A stretch of DNA of 64,000 nt from Streptomyces phaeofaciens (lineage in GTDB: Bacteria > Actinomycetota > Actinomycetes > Streptomycetales > Streptomycetaceae), in contig NZ_BMSA01000004.1 of NCBI RefSeq assembly GCF_014648915.1, forward strand, positions 310,001 through 374,000, written 5' to 3'. The notes beneath the pieces are model-generated. The model was not told the origin of the DNA. It did not search any database and saw nothing but the letters and a program-made list of their open reading frames with translations. Made by a program: the position numbers and the translations under genes. Each line of letters opens with the position of its first letter. Positions within the stretch are counted from its first letter, which is position 1. Below, piece after piece: positions 16,983 through 26,402 of the stretch.

Positions 16983-17258
16983 TCACGCATCGGAGGAGAG
17001 ATTTCGGAAGTCCCGGGAACCGCTTGCGGCCCCGGGTCCCAGCCGCAGGCTGCGGCGTTCACCGGCCGTCATGGCACCCCACACGCCGTACTTCTCACCG
17101 TGGCGCACGGCCCAGGACCCGCAGGCTCTCATCACGGGACATCGGCGGCAGACGGACCGCGCCTGCTCGATCTGCCGCTGGGACAGACCTTCGTCGCCGA
17201 TCGGGAAGAAGAGTTCGGGGTCCTCGGAGCGGCAGGCCGCCGTCTCACGCCAGTTCAT
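16983..17258 (-). CDS. WhiB-family (Wbl) iron-sulfur transcription factor
   Basis: A protein of 91 aa. Four Cys that would hold a 4Fe-4S cluster are at 9, 37, 40 and 46 (NWRETAAC, then CRRCPVMRAC), followed by the family turn GVWGA in place of the more common GVWGG, and a basic C-terminus (AGERRSLRLG). Wbl proteins work with the main sigma factor and control development, redox responses or antibiotic resistance. An A/T-rich stretch at 17326-17336 upstream probably holds the -10 of its promoter. It is an extra Wbl, not assignable by eye to WhiB, WhiD or WblA. Confidence 0.92.
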   Translation of the reverse strand: MNWRETAACRSEDPELFFPIGDEGLSQRQIEQARSVCRRCPVMRACGSWAVRHGEKYGVWGAMTAGERRSLRLGPGAASGSRDFRNLSSDA

Positions 17259-17537
17259 GCGCCGGTGCCCTTCCTGTCCTGTCCGTGCGCGAGGGAGCAG
17301 CGGGGGGACGTCGGGGTCAGGTGGTAAGAAATATAGGCACTTCCGGCTGTTTCGGCCATGGCCGAGGGCGTATTCGAGCCACTCCGCATCAGAAGGGCGC
17401 GCGCCTTGCCCGAACGCGTGCCGTCACGACTCTGGCCCCTCGCGCGTACCGGGCGGTATACAAGCCCAGTCGAACATCAGGGCGGTGGTTGTCCACGACA
17501 CCGTCACGGGCGTGGTGGGTTCAAGGGGAGGACCGCG

Positions 17538-18461
17538 ATGCAGCGCGACGCACGCAGGAGAGCCGGAGCCGGACGCCGCCGCAAGGGGGTCGCGTTCCTG
17601 GCCTCCCTGGGCGGCTGTGCCCTCGTCGCCGCATCGGCCACCCCCGTCGCGGCGCACGGCGGCGGGCACGGCACGGGTGCCACGCGCGCGTACGTGGCGC
17701 TCGGGGACTCCTACACCTCCGGACCCTTCATCCCCCAGCAGGTCGACGCCAACTGCGCCCGCTCCGACCACAACTACCCGTCACTCGTGTCCGGGCGGAT
17801 CAGGACGGCCGCGTTCAAGGACGTCAGCTGCGGCGGGGCGACGACCGAGAACATGTGGAAGCCGCAGGGCACGGCCGGCCCCCAGCTCGACGCGCTGAGC
17901 AGGAACACCGACCTCGTGACCGTCCAGATCGGCGGCAACGACATCGGCTTCGGCTCCATCATCAGCACCTGTGCCGGGCTGTACGCCCAGGACCCGACCG
18001 GCAATCCCTGCCAACGCCACTACAACACCTCCGGCGTCGACCAGCTGGCCGTCACGATCGCCCGTACCGCGCCCAAGATCGCGCAGGTGCTGCGGGCGGT
18101 GCACGACCGGGCCCCGCGCGCGCGGGTCCTCGTCGTCGGCTATCCGGACCTCCTGCCTGACGACGGCAGCGGCTGCGCGCCCCAGGTGCCGTTCGGGACG
18201 GGTGACTTCCCCTACCTGCGGGACACCGGAAAGCGTCTCAACCTGATGCTTCGTCTGGTGGCCCTGGTGAGCCGCGCGGAGTACGTGGACACCTACGGTC
18301 CGACCGTCGGCCACGACATGTGCAAGTCGCCGGAGGTCCGCTGGATCGAGCCGCTTCGGCCGGCCTCCCCGGCTGCACCCGCGCACCCCAACGCCAAGGG
18401 CGAGGCGGCCATGGCCGAGGCCGTCCTGCACCGCCTGGACCGCGGGCGGGGCGGCCACTGA
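17538..18461 (+). CDS. Secreted SGNH/GDSL lipase-esterase
   Basis: A protein of 307 aa with a Sec signal peptide (basic MQRDARRR start, hydrophobic core, cleavage after ATPVAA). Block I GDSYTSG holds the nucleophile Ser58, block III is GGND, and block V has the His of AHPNAKGE (His ~283). Six Cys fit the disulfide-linked streptomycete extracellular esterase group. RBS AGGGGAGGA precedes ATG 17538; the frame opens at 17358 but that part is not coding. Role: hydrolysis of esters or lipids outside the cell. TATACA at 17457-17462 is a possible -10 box. Confidence 0.9.
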   Translation: MQRDARRRAGAGRRRKGVAFLASLGGCALVAASATPVAAHGGGHGTGATRAYVALGDSYTSGPFIPQQVDANCARSDHNYPSLVSGRIRTAAFKDVSCGGATTENMWKPQGTAGPQLDALSRNTDLVTVQIGGNDIGFGSIISTCAGLYAQDPTGNPCQRHYNTSGVDQLAVTIARTAPKIAQVLRAVHDRAPRARVLVVGYPDLLPDDGSGCAPQVPFGTGDFPYLRDTGKRLNLMLRLVALVSRAEYVDTYGPTVGHDMCKSPEVRWIEPLRPASPAAPAHPNAKGEAAMAEAVLHRLDRGRGGH

Positions 18462-18577
18462 CCCACCCCGCCCCACGCCCGGCCCGGCCCCGGCCGCTCG
18501 CCGCGACCGGCTGAGCCGCTGACCCGCCGAGAGCCCCCGCGCGCCCACGCCCCGCCGGGCCGCCGCCCGACGCCCTC

Positions 18578-21556
18578 CTACGACCCGACCACCCGCCGGG
18601 CATACGGCACCAGCCGGACCGGCCCCATCAGTCCGTGGTCCTGCCGGGCGACCGCGCCGAACACCGCGGGCTGGGCCACCCGGAGGCGGTTGACGAGCGG
18701 GGTGGCGACCTCGACCTCGATCACGTTGGGGCCGGGCCGTAGCAGGGCGCCGATCTCCGCCACGGGGTTCAGCCGGTCGACCGGCGCCGCGCGGGTGCCG
18801 TTCACGGTCACGCGCGCGGTGTCGCTGACCTGCCCCAGCTCCAGTCGGGCGTCGTACGACGAGGTCCAGTCCGCCGGCAGCTCGACCGTGGTGCGGTAGC
18901 GGCCGATCCCCGCGGAGTCGGCCAGGTCCGGGATCCGCGACCACGGCAGCAGGGCGTCGAGCGTCACCGTACGGCGCACGTGTTCGGTCAGGGTCGGACC
19001 GGAGCCGGGGGACCAGTCCTCGACCTCCAGCAGCCACCGGCCCGGTGTGACGGGCTCGGGTACCGACGGGACGACGGTGGTGACGGTACGGCCCGTGGAC
19101 AGGCGGGTGGTGTACGTGCCCGGTGCGGTCGTACGGATCGCCAGTCCCCGGTCGGTGAACAGCGCTTCGGCGGCGTCCGTGGCGACGGCGTGGGGGTGGT
19201 TCCCGTTGCGGTCCGCGAAGAGGCCGGGGCGGCCGAGGGCCACGATCCTCACCTGTCCGGGCTGGAGTGTGACCCGGAGGGTGACGTCGTCGCCGTCCTG
19301 GGTGTACCGGGCGATCCGCGCGGCCTCGCCCGTCCAGGGGTCGAGCAGGTAGGGGACCGTCGCGCCGCCGCGGGTGCGGCGCAGGGTGACGTCGTGGTCG
19401 ATGGCTGCCACGGCCGGCTTGACGGTCTCCGCGTGCTTGCCGTTGCAGAGGTAGTAGAGGTCGGCGTCCCGGGTGGCACGGTGGGCGTTGAGGAGGGTGG
19501 ACGCGGTGGCGTGCCGTACGTCCGCGGTGACTCCGAGGCGGGCGAGCGCGTCGCCCACGGCCGCCTTGTCCGTGACGCGGACGACGGTGGGCAGGGCGAG
19601 CAGCCGGCCGAGGACCTCGCGCAGCCGGTCGGTCTCGTCCTCGTCGGGCACTCCGGGGGTCAGTGCCTGGTCGAAGGCGCCGAACAGGACGACGGGCAGT
19701 CCTGCCTCGGCCAGCCGCAGCACCCGCCGGGCGTCCCGCAGAGCGAGGGTGGGCGTGGAGCCGTAGAAGAAGTCGCCCTCGACGAACAGCGCCTTGTACG
19801 CGGGGCCGTCCGGAGCGAGGCGGCCGCGGGAGACGGTGGCGTTCGGGAGGTCGAGCAGCGGGCCGCTGAGGAACTGGTGGGTCCAGCCGAGCGGGACGCC
19901 GGTCGCGGTGAACCACGAGGCGCCGATGCCGGTGGCGGTGTAGCCGGTCTGCCGCAACACGGCGACGTCCGCGCGGGCCGTGCCGGACTGGAGGACCGTG
20001 TGGACGCGTCCCAGGTAGTCGGCGATGTCGTTCACATGGCGCCAGGTCGGCTGGCGCGGCCCCCAGGACTCGCCGTAGCCGGGACCGCCGTTGTAGGGGC
20101 TGAAGGCGGCGAAGCCGGGCCAGGCCGCGCCCGGGACGGTGGCGTAGGAGAAGCCGTGGACGACGGTCTGGTTGACGCCCGCCGCGTAGGCACCGCCCAT
20201 GGTCCGCAGGAACCGGTCCCAGGTGGTGCTGTACGCCGACCCGTTGTAGGCGCCCGCCTCGCAGGACAGCACCGTGTGCCCGGCCATGTCACGGCCGCCG
20301 GCGAGGCAGCGGTAGTCGTCGAGGTTCTTGAAGCCGAGGGACTCGCCCTCGGGGATGTCGAGGACGGCCGCCGAGGCGATGGCGTCGGTCTGGAGGCCGT
20401 AGGGCTGGGCGCGCAGGCTCATGCCGAGGGCGTGGGCCCAGTCCCGCAGGGCCCGGACGTGGTGACGGTTGAAGAGGCCGGAGACCGTCTCCCAGAAGTC
20501 GTGCCGGATCTGCCGGGTCAGCTGGGCGTCGAAGGCGAACACCTGGTTGCCGTTGTCGAGGATCACGGCCGGCAGGAACGGCAGCAGGGGCCGTCCGGTG
20601 TGCTGTTCGAAGGCCTCGGGCAGGGCGGGGGTCCAGGTCAGGCCGTCGGTCTCCAGCTCCACGGAGTCCTCGAAGAACGCGCCGCCCGCCGCCCTGAGCA
20701 GGGCGCGCAGGGACGGCGTCAGCAGTTGCCGCTCCCAGAAGCCGGTGACGGCGTCGGTCCCCCGGGCGCTGAGGTGGTCGACGACGTGGGCGGCGGGCGC
20801 GGAGTGGGGGCCGGACTCGGGCTGCTGGCCCGAGCCGCGCTGCCAGTAGGAGATCAGCACCCAGTCGCCCTCCTCCGGCGCCGTCCAGGTCAGGGTGCCG
20901 TCGGTGACGGTGGCCGTGAGGTCGCGGACGCTGGCGGGGTCCAGGCCGGTCTCCTTGCGGGTGGAGTTCGCGGGCTCGGTCCGGGCGGCCTGGACCGCGA
21001 GGAGGCGCTGACGGGTCACCCCGGAGGCGGGCGCGTGGACGGGTGGCGGCACCGGGCCCTCGAAGGTGGCCCCCGCGGCCAGCTGGGCTCGGCCGTGGGC
21101 GAGTTCCTGTGCGGCCGCCGCGTCATCGGGCGTCACGCCGGGAACGGCGACGGGCCAGCTCGGGCCGAGGGTGAGGTCGAGGGTGAGACCGCGTCGCACG
21201 GCCCGGCGCAGGGCCGCCTCGACGCCGTCGCGCCAGGGTCTGCTCCCCCAGCCGTGGTGCGCGGTGTCCAGGACGGACTTGTCCTTGACGCTGTGGTGGA
21301 CGGCGGCGATCTCGGCGCCTCCGAAACCCGCGTCCGCGATGCTGTCGATCTCCCGGGCGATCTCGTCGGGGTCGACCAGCCCGTCCGGCCACCACCAGCG
21401 GAATTTCGGACGCCGGGCCGCGGTGGGGTCGGTGAACCAGTCCGCGGCGGCGGGCGTCGACGCCAGGGCGGTGGGCCCGGCTCCGACGGCCGCGACGACC
21501 CCCGCGGTCAGGCCGATGGCGAGGACGGTGCGGCGCGAGAGGGCGTTCTCAGGCAC
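18578..21556 (-). CDS. Tat-exported GH106 alpha-L-rhamnosidase-like enzyme
   Basis: A protein of 992 aa from GTG 21556, preceded by CGGAGAGC. The twin-arginine signal is [13 protein letters not shown] at the N-terminus. The mature enzyme starts with the GH106 hallmark [16 protein letters not shown] and continues through [13 protein letters not shown] and FFEDSVELE to a C-terminal galactose-binding-like domain that includes WLLEVEDW and [18 protein letters not shown]106 enzymes release alpha-L-rhamnose from plant rhamnogalacturonan or glycosides. An 18-bp LacI-type inverted repeat lies 29-46 bp upstream of the start, so induction by a sugar is likely. Confidence 0.85.
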   Translation of the reverse strand: MPENALSRRTVLAIGLTAGVVAAVGAGPTALASTPAAADWFTDPTAARRPKFRWWWPDGLVDPDEIAREIDSIADAGFGGAEIAAVHHSVKDKSVLDTAHHGWGSRPWRDGVEAALRRAVRRGLTLDLTLGPSWPVAVPGVTPDDAAAAQELAHGRAQLAAGATFEGPVPPPVHAPASGVTRQRLLAVQAARTEPANSTRKETGLDPASVRDLTATVTDGTLTWTAPEEGDWVLISYWQRGSGQQPESGPHSAPAAHVVDHLSARGTDAVTGFWERQLLTPSLRALLRAAGGAFFEDSVELETDGLTWTPALPEAFEQHTGRPLLPFLPAVILDNGNQVFAFDAQLTRQIRHDFWETVSGLFNRHHVRALRDWAHALGMSLRAQPYGLQTDAIASAAVLDIPEGESLGFKNLDDYRCLAGGRDMAGHTVLSCEAGAYNGSAYSTTWDRFLRTMGGAYAAGVNQTVVHGFSYATVPGAAWPGFAAFSPYNGGPGYGESWGPRQPTWRHVNDIADYLGRVHTVLQSGTARADVAVLRQTGYTATGIGASWFTATGVPLGWTHQFLSGPLLDLPNATVSRGRLAPDGPAYKALFVEGDFFYGSTPTLALRDARRVLRLAEAGLPVVLFGAFDQALTPGVPDEDETDRLREVLGRLLALPTVVRVTDKAAVGDALARLGVTADVRHATASTLLNAHRATRDADLYYLCNGKHAETVKPAVAAIDHDVTLRRTRGGATVPYLLDPWTGEAARIARYTQDGDDVTLRVTLQPGQVRIVALGRPGLFADRNGNHPHAVATDAAEALFTDRGLAIRTTAPGTYTTRLSTGRTVTTVVPSVPEPVTPGRWLLEVEDWSPGSGPTLTEHVRRTVTLDALLPWSRIPDLADSAGIGRYRTTVELPADWTSSYDARLELGQVSDTARVTVNGTRAAPVDRLNPVAEIGALLRPGPNVIEVEVATPLVNRLRVAQPAVFGAVARQDHGLMGPVRLVPYARRVVGS

Positions 21557-21584
21557 AGGGGTGCTCTCCGGGATCTCGGATCTC

Positions 21585-21602
21585 GATTGAATCGTTTCAA
21601 TC
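21585..21602. promoter_or_regulatory. LacI-type operator before the GH106 gene
   Basis: GATTGAA TCGT TTCAATC is a nearly perfect palindrome with 7-bp arms and a central TCG, typical of LacI/GalR-family sites. It lies just upstream of the GTG start at 21556, where it would overlap the promoter. No LacI-family gene is in this window, so the regulator is elsewhere. Confidence 0.7.
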
Positions 21603-21694
21603 ACGCGTAAACGCCGGAACGCTAAGCTCCGGCCACGCCCGGGGTCAAGAGGTCGTCGGCGCACGATTCCGCCGCCGGCCCGGCGCACGCGGGA

Positions 21695-21730
21695 GGACGG
21701 GCGGACGGGCGGACGGGCGGACGGACGGGC
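21695..21730. repeat. 8-bp tandem repeat (GGACGGGC)n
   Basis: There are three perfect units, a half unit and another full unit in the spacer between the divergent GH106 and ComB-like genes. It looks like simple-sequence slippage. It is too far (~110 bp) from the GH106 start to be its -35 region. Confidence 0.8.
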
Positions 21731-21786
21731 GGGGCCGATCGCCCGGCAGGACCCGCGGCGCGCCCGGGGTGCGTCATCATGCCGGG

Positions 21787-22524
21787 GTGGAGTCCCGTTT
21801 CACCGGTGTCGCCGAACCGGGCGACGGCCCGTGCGCCGTCGTCGTGGTCGATGTGCTGCGCGCCTTCGCCACGGCCGCCGTGGCCTTCGACCGGGGTGCC
21901 GAACGGATCGTCCTGGCGGAGTCGCTGGAGCAGGCCCGCGCCCTCAAGGCCCGTCACCCCGACTGGATCGCGCTCAAGGACGGGCCGCCCGCCCCCGGTT
22001 TCGACACCGTCAACTCACCGGCCCTGGTGCGCACCCTGGACCTCGCCGGGCGCACCCTCGTGCAGAAGACCACGAACGGGACCGCCGGGGCGGCGGCGGC
22101 CAGGGACGCCCCGCTGCTGCTGTGCGCCGGGTTCGGAGTGGCCGCGGCGACCGCCCGTGTCCTGCTGCGGCACCGCCCCCGGCGTGTCACGTACCTCGTG
22201 ACCGGTGACGGCGGACACGCCGAGGAGGACCTCGCCTGCGCCCGGTACATCGCCTCGCTGACCTCCGGACGGGCGGTGGATCCGGCGCCGTACGTGCGAC
22301 GCGCGGCCGGTTCGAGCGCCGCCGCGGAACTCGCCGACGGCGTGCGCCGGGGTTACCGCGGCATCCACCCCGACGACGTCCGGCTCAGCCTGGAGCCCGA
22401 TCGCTTCGCATTCGCGATGGTCGCGAATCTGGAGGACTCTCTCGTCGTGCTGCGCCCCACCCCGGCGTGCCCGCCCGACCGCCTGCGCCTCAGACCGACC
22501 CCGGCGGGCCCGCACCGCCCTTGA
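21787..22524 (+). CDS. 2-phosphosulfolactate phosphatase-like protein (ComB family)
   Basis: A cytoplasmic protein of 245 aa. The family features are [14 protein letters not shown] near residue 20, [19 protein letters not shown], the VQKTTNGT block and [15 protein letters not shown]. In archaea ComB dephosphorylates phosphosulfolactate during coenzyme M synthesis; streptomycetes make no coenzyme M, so the real substrate here is unknown. GTG 21787 (VESRFTG) matches the start of other actinobacterial members better than GTG 21769. The 3' end overlaps the convergent MFS gene by 35 bp. Confidence 0.8.
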   Translation: MESRFTGVAEPGDGPCAVVVVDVLRAFATAAVAFDRGAERIVLAESLEQARALKARHPDWIALKDGPPAPGFDTVNSPALVRTLDLAGRTLVQKTTNGTAGAAAARDAPLLLCAGFGVAAATARVLLRHRPRRVTYLVTGDGGHAEEDLACARYIASLTSGRAVDPAPYVRRAAGSSAAAELADGVRRGYRGIHPDDVRLSLEPDRFAFAMVANLEDSLVVLRPTPACPPDRLRLRPTPAGPHRP

Positions 22525-24046
22525 GGCGTTCCAGGTCGGAGGGGCGGACCTGGATGACGACGAGCGCGATGATCGCGGCGACGACGGTGAAGATCGCGGC
22601 CATGACGAAGGCGGCCGAGACACCCGCGGTGAGGACCTCGTCGGACCAGGGTGCGGGGAGTTGACCGGTGCGCCGGAAGGCCAGGCGTTCGGCCGGGGTC
22701 GCCTGGGCCAGGAAGTCGGCGACCTGGTCGTCCGCCTCGTTGCGGCTGGCCGTGCCGAACATCGTGACCAGGATGGACAGGCCGAGCGAGCCGCCGACCT
22801 GCTGGGTGGCGTTCAGCAGGCCCGAGGCCGCGCCGGTCTCCGGGGTCGGGACGTCGGACAGCGCCATCAGCGTGAGGGACACGAACTCCATGCCCATGCC
22901 GAGGCTGAAGACCAGCATCGGCCCCAGGATGCTGCCCGCGTAGGTGGAGTGAACGTCCGTCAGCGTCAGCCAGGACAGGCCCGCCGCCGCCAGGATCGCA
23001 CCGCCCACCATGAAGGGTTTCGGGCCGTACGTCGGCAGGAAGCGCGAGGCCAGGCCCGCGCCCACGGCGATCACCGCGCTGACCGGGAGGAAGGCCAGGC
23101 CGGCCGCCAGGGGGCTGAAGTCCAGGACGTCCTGGACGAACAGCGTCAGGAAGAAGAACATCCCGAAGATCGCGGCCGCCAGGCACAGCATGATGCCGTA
23201 CGTGCCCGCCCGGTTGCGGTCGGCGAACATGTGCAGCGGCGTGATGGGCTGCCGGGAGCGCCGCTCCACCAGGACGAACAGCGTCAGGACGACCACCGCG
23301 GCGACGAAGGAGGCGACGGTCAGCGGGTCGCTCCAGCCGTCCTGGGCGGCCCGGATGAAGCCGTAGACCAGCAGGACCATGCCGAGCGTCGAGGTGAGCG
23401 CGCCCGTGAAGTCGAAGCGGCCGGGGTGGCGTTCGGACTCCTTGATCCAGCGGGGCGTGGCGAGGGCGATGAGCAGGCCGATGGGGACGTTGACGAAGAA
23501 CACCCAGCGCCAGTCGAGCCACTCGACGAGCATGCCGCCGGCGAGCAGGCCGATCGCGCCGCCGCCCGCCGAGACCGCGGCGAAGACCCCGAAGGCCCGG
23601 TTGCGTTCGGGCCCTTCGCGGAACGTCGTGCTGATCAGGGCGAGGGAGGTCGGGGAGGCGATGGCTCCGCCGACGCCTTGGAGCGCGCGTGCGGCGAGGA
23701 GCTGGCCGGAGCTCTGGGCGAGGCCGCCGAGCAGGGAGGCGAACACGAACAGCAGCACGCCGACGATGAACACCCGGCGTCTGCCGAGGATGTCGCCGGC
23801 CCGGCCGCCGAGCAGGAGCAGACCGCCGAACGTGAGCGTGTAGGCGTTGACGACCCACGACAGGCTGGTGGTCGAGAAGTCCAGCGAGCGCTGGATGTCC
23901 GGCAGGGCGATGTTCACGATCGTGATGTCGAGAACGACCATCAGCTGGCAGGAGGCGATGACCAGAAGAGCGATCGCGTTTCCTCCTCCGCCGTTCTTTC
24001 GGGCGGAGGTCTCGGCTGCGGAGATCGGCTGCGGGGTGCTGGTCAT
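22490..24046 (-). CDS. MFS multidrug exporter, DHA2/EmrB type
   Basis: An inner-membrane protein of 518 aa with ~14 transmembrane segments. Motif A ([14 protein letters not shown]), the family motif near helix 1 ([13 protein letters not shown]) and antiporter motif C (about [11 protein letters not shown]) are visible. Such proton antiporters expel drugs or the cell's own metabolites. A long C-terminal helix ([15 protein letters not shown]) closes the protein. It lies 212 bp after the AraC gene on the same strand, so the regulator may control it. Confidence 0.9.
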   Translation of the reverse strand: MTSTPQPISAAETSARKNGGGGNAIALLVIASCQLMVVLDITIVNIALPDIQRSLDFSTTSLSWVVNAYTLTFGGLLLLGGRAGDILGRRRVFIVGVLLFVFASLLGGLAQSSGQLLAARALQGVGGAIASPTSLALISTTFREGPERNRAFGVFAAVSAGGGAIGLLAGGMLVEWLDWRWVFFVNVPIGLLIALATPRWIKESERHPGRFDFTGALTSTLGMVLLVYGFIRAAQDGWSDPLTVASFVAAVVVLTLFVLVERRSRQPITPLHMFADRNRAGTYGIMLCLAAAIFGMFFFLTLFVQDVLDFSPLAAGLAFLPVSAVIAVGAGLASRFLPTYGPKPFMVGGAILAAAGLSWLTLTDVHSTYAGSILGPMLVFSLGMGMEFVSLTLMALSDVPTPETGAASGLLNATQQVGGSLGLSILVTMFGTASRNEADDQVADFLAQATPAERLAFRRTGQLPAPWSDEVLTAGVSAAFVMAAIFTVVAAIIALVVIQVRPSDLERLKGGAGPPGSV

Positions 24047-24258
24047 GGCGTGTCGCGCGCTCGGGGGCGGGCTGTCGGGAGGAGACGGGGCGCGGTCGCG
24101 CCAGCCGTCCGTTCCACCCGTCCGACGGTACGCCCGCGCCGGAGCGGTCACCACTCGATCATTCACCGGGTTCCCGCGCCCACGCTCCGGGCGGGTGCCA
24201 GGACTCCCCGGTGGTCCTGGCACCGCTCCGGAGGGCCACGGGCTCGGGCCCACGGGGA

Positions 24259-25380
24259 TCACCAGGATGCGTCAGGGGTCACCGGTGTGTCGTTGGCGTG
24301 CGGTCCACGGGTGGTTGGCGGAGCGTCCACTTCCGGCGTCGGGCGGGAGGTCGGGTGTGCGCCGTCGCCGTTGTCGGTCGTCTCGTCGTCGTACGTCCCG
24401 GCCAGGGCCTGTTCGCGTACGGCGCTGGGTGGGTGGCCGTAGGCGGTGCGGAAGGCCCGGGTGAACTCGGCGGCGCGGGGGAAGCCCCAGCGGGCGGCGA
24501 CGGCGTGCACCGGCAGGGCGCGCAGCCGGGGGTCGGCGAGGTCGCGGCGCGCGTGCTCCAGCCGCTGGTCGCGGATGTACGAGGCGACGCCGAGCCCTTC
24601 GGCCTGGAAGAGGCGGTAGAGGTAGCTGCGGGAGACGTGGTGGGCGGCGGCGATCGTGGCGGGGGTCAGGTCCGGGTCGGCGAGACGGCGGCGGACGAAG
24701 GCCTTGATCTCCAGGGTGAGGGTGCGGCCGTGGGTCTCGGACGGCAGCCGGAGGTCGCTGTCCAGGGTGTGGGCGAGGACCGCCGTGACCAGGTCCGTGA
24801 CCACCGTGCCCAGCCGGGGCGCGTCCGTGGGGTGGTACGGGCTGGTGTCCGCGACCAGTTGGAGGAGGAACTGGGCGAGCAGCGCCCCCATGCCCTCACG
24901 GGCCGAGATCCGGTGCCCGAGGACCCGGTCGAATCGGTGCCCGGGGACGGCCAGCGCGGACCGGGGTATCTCGAGGCCGACGATGGTGACCGGGTCGGCG
25001 CCGGTGACGATCTCGTAGCAGCGCGACGAGGAGTTGATGTGGAACTCGTTCGTCCGGTAGGCCGCGCGCTCCTTGCCCCAGTCCGCGGCCCCCTCCCCCT
25101 TCAGCAGGAGGGAGAGGTGGTAGACCTCGGGGTCGGACTGGCGGACCAGTTTCGCCGTGCGGCGGAAGACCAGGGGGTCGAACGTCGCGGGCCACACCGT
25201 CACGTCACCCAGCTCGATCACGCGCTGATGGCCGTGGTAGTCCGGGGTGTGGTCGCTGCTGAGCTGCATCGGCGCGTGGGTGCCGCCCATGCGCTGCACC
25301 CATGCCTCGAACCGGTCACCCGCCGGCAGGTCCATGGTCCGCAGGACCGACTCGTGCAGCACGCGGGTAGTCAACCACAC
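24259..25380 (-). CDS. AraC-family transcriptional regulator
   Basis: A protein of 373 aa, GTG start at 25380. The N-terminal ~170 residues form the AraC ligand/regulatory domain of the group with a 'Y.L.L.L.G' pattern (VYHLSLLLKGEG). The C-terminal double helix-turn-helix (LTPATIAAAHHVSRSYLYRL, then ALPVHAVAARWGFPRAAEFT) covers ~225-320. A long acidic Thr/Pro-rich tail of ~45 residues is unusual. The upstream neighbour on the same strand is the membrane protein at 25411, 30 bp away, and the MFS exporter is downstream; the group may form one operon. Confidence 0.88.
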   Translation of the reverse strand: MWLTTRVLHESVLRTMDLPAGDRFEAWVQRMGGTHAPMQLSSDHTPDYHGHQRVIELGDVTVWPATFDPLVFRRTAKLVRQSDPEVYHLSLLLKGEGAADWGKERAAYRTNEFHINSSSRCYEIVTGADPVTIVGLEIPRSALAVPGHRFDRVLGHRISAREGMGALLAQFLLQLVADTSPYHPTDAPRLGTVVTDLVTAVLAHTLDSDLRLPSETHGRTLTLEIKAFVRRRLADPDLTPATIAAAHHVSRSYLYRLFQAEGLGVASYIRDQRLEHARRDLADPRLRALPVHAVAARWGFPRAAEFTRAFRTAYGHPPSAVREQALAGTYDDETTDNGDGAHPTSRPTPEVDAPPTTRGPHANDTPVTPDASW

Positions 25381-25410
25381 CGGCCTTCCGGGCCCGTCGG
25401 ACCGGTCGCG

Positions 25411-26055
25411 TCAGCGCAGATGGGCGGTGTCGACGGTGATGGAGGCCGTGTCGAAGGCGGTGACGGAGATGTAGCCGGGGTCGCCGTTGCGGTCCAGGTA
25501 GCACACCAGGGACGAGACGTTGATGAAGATCTGGCGCTGCGGGCTCTCGGTGACGGCGTCACGGCAGCCTTGTGCCGTGGGGGCGTCGGACGAGGCCAGC
25601 AGGGCCATCTTGCCGCTGGTGGAGAACATCGAGTTGCCCTGGACGTAGACGGCGTCGGTGCCGGAGTCGGCCACCTGCGGCGGGGTGTGGGTGAAGTCGT
25701 AGCCCGTGGGCACCTTCTCACTGTCCGTCTTCATGACGAAGCCGCGTACCAGTTCGGTGGACGGCGAGGGGCTGGAGTCGGGCAGGGCCAGCGAGATCGC
25801 CGCCCCGCCGCCTCCGACGAGCGCCACGGCCGCGACTCCGGCGATCAGTGGATGGGCCCAGGCCATGGTCAGCAGGGGGCCGACGACGGGGATGGAGAAC
25901 TTCACCTGGGTGTTCTTCTGGGTGATCCGGGCGTTGTCGCCGGCGGTGACCGACTGGGACGTGGCGTGGTGGGTGCCGGGCGGGGGCGGCAGGTGGGTGT
26001 TGTTCCGTGCGCCGTGGTCGCCGGCTGGTTCGGCGCCGGTGCGGTTGATGTGCAT
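25411..26055 (-). CDS. Membrane-anchored hypothetical protein
   Basis: A protein of 214 aa from ATG 26055. The first 45 residues are hydrophilic, His/Asn/Pro-rich (NNTHLPPPPGTHH) with a GDNARITQKN stretch, followed by a membrane segment (PLIAGVAAVALVGGGGA, ~70-86) and an extracellular ~115-residue domain with two Cys (AQGCRDAV, VCYLDRNG). The small exposed domain with YVQGNSMFSTSG is not recognised. The N-terminal NARITQ-type stretch is seen in some actinobacterial anchored proteins of unknown use. It stands 30 bp before the AraC gene. Confidence 0.65.
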   Translation of the reverse strand: MHINRTGAEPAGDHGARNNTHLPPPPGTHHATSQSVTAGDNARITQKNTQVKFSIPVVGPLLTMAWAHPLIAGVAAVALVGGGGAAISLALPDSSPSPSTELVRGFVMKTDSEKVPTGYDFTHTPPQVADSGTDAVYVQGNSMFSTSGKMALLASSDAPTAQGCRDAVTESPQRQIFINVSSLVCYLDRNGDPGYISVTAFDTASITVDTAHLR

Positions 26056-26402
26056 GACGGGGCTGCCTTCTGTGGCCGACGGGGCTGTGCGACAGGAGCA
26101 GCACGCTAGTGGCGGCGAACGACGCGATCTCGCCTTGTCGGAAATTTTCGCCAATGGGCCGTTTTCCGGCGCCTGTTGCCTTGGAGTGATCGCCGGGACG
26201 GACGGGGGCCGCTGCGGCGCAGGCATATTACTGAACCGTAACCTTCCAGCCGCTACCGCAGGTAACCCGCTGCTCGCTACCGTCCTGACAGTTCGTCTAA
26301 GAGCGGTACGGGGCAGCGGTGGGCGACCGCGGTCTCGTCGCGCTCGCACCCCACCCGAGCCGTAGACGAAGGCTCGGCCTCCCCCTTCACCGGAGGTCCG
26401 CC
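26056..26402. other. Divergent intergenic region, 347 bp
   Basis: This separates the membrane protein (-) from the secreted lipase (+) and must hold both promoters. It is less GC-rich than its surroundings near 26140-26160 (GGAAATTTTCGCCAATGG) and 26220-26300. The right half repeats GTAACC/GCTACCG-like words at 26237-26280, and CTGACAG at 26283-26289 could be part of a promoter. No gene or RNA is evident. Confidence 0.4.

Noticed and set aside
17358..17537. Longer N-terminus of the SGNH lipase
   Set aside because: It would bury the signal peptide; AGGGGAGGA before ATG 17538 and a clear signal sequence favour the short form.
18980..21610. 876-codon open frame on the plus strand
   Set aside because: It is antisense to the GH106 gene, whose protein has clear family motifs. 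Val/Gly/Arg/Asp-rich text without motifs is the usual shadow frame in GC-rich DNA.
21787..22524. Coenzyme M biosynthesis gene
   Set aside because: The family name comes from archaeal ComB, but no other coenzyme M gene is present and streptomycetes are not known to make it.
24211..26109. 632-codon plus-strand frame over AraC and the membrane protein
   Set aside because: Both minus-strand genes have recognisable domains or topology; the plus-strand text is a shadow.
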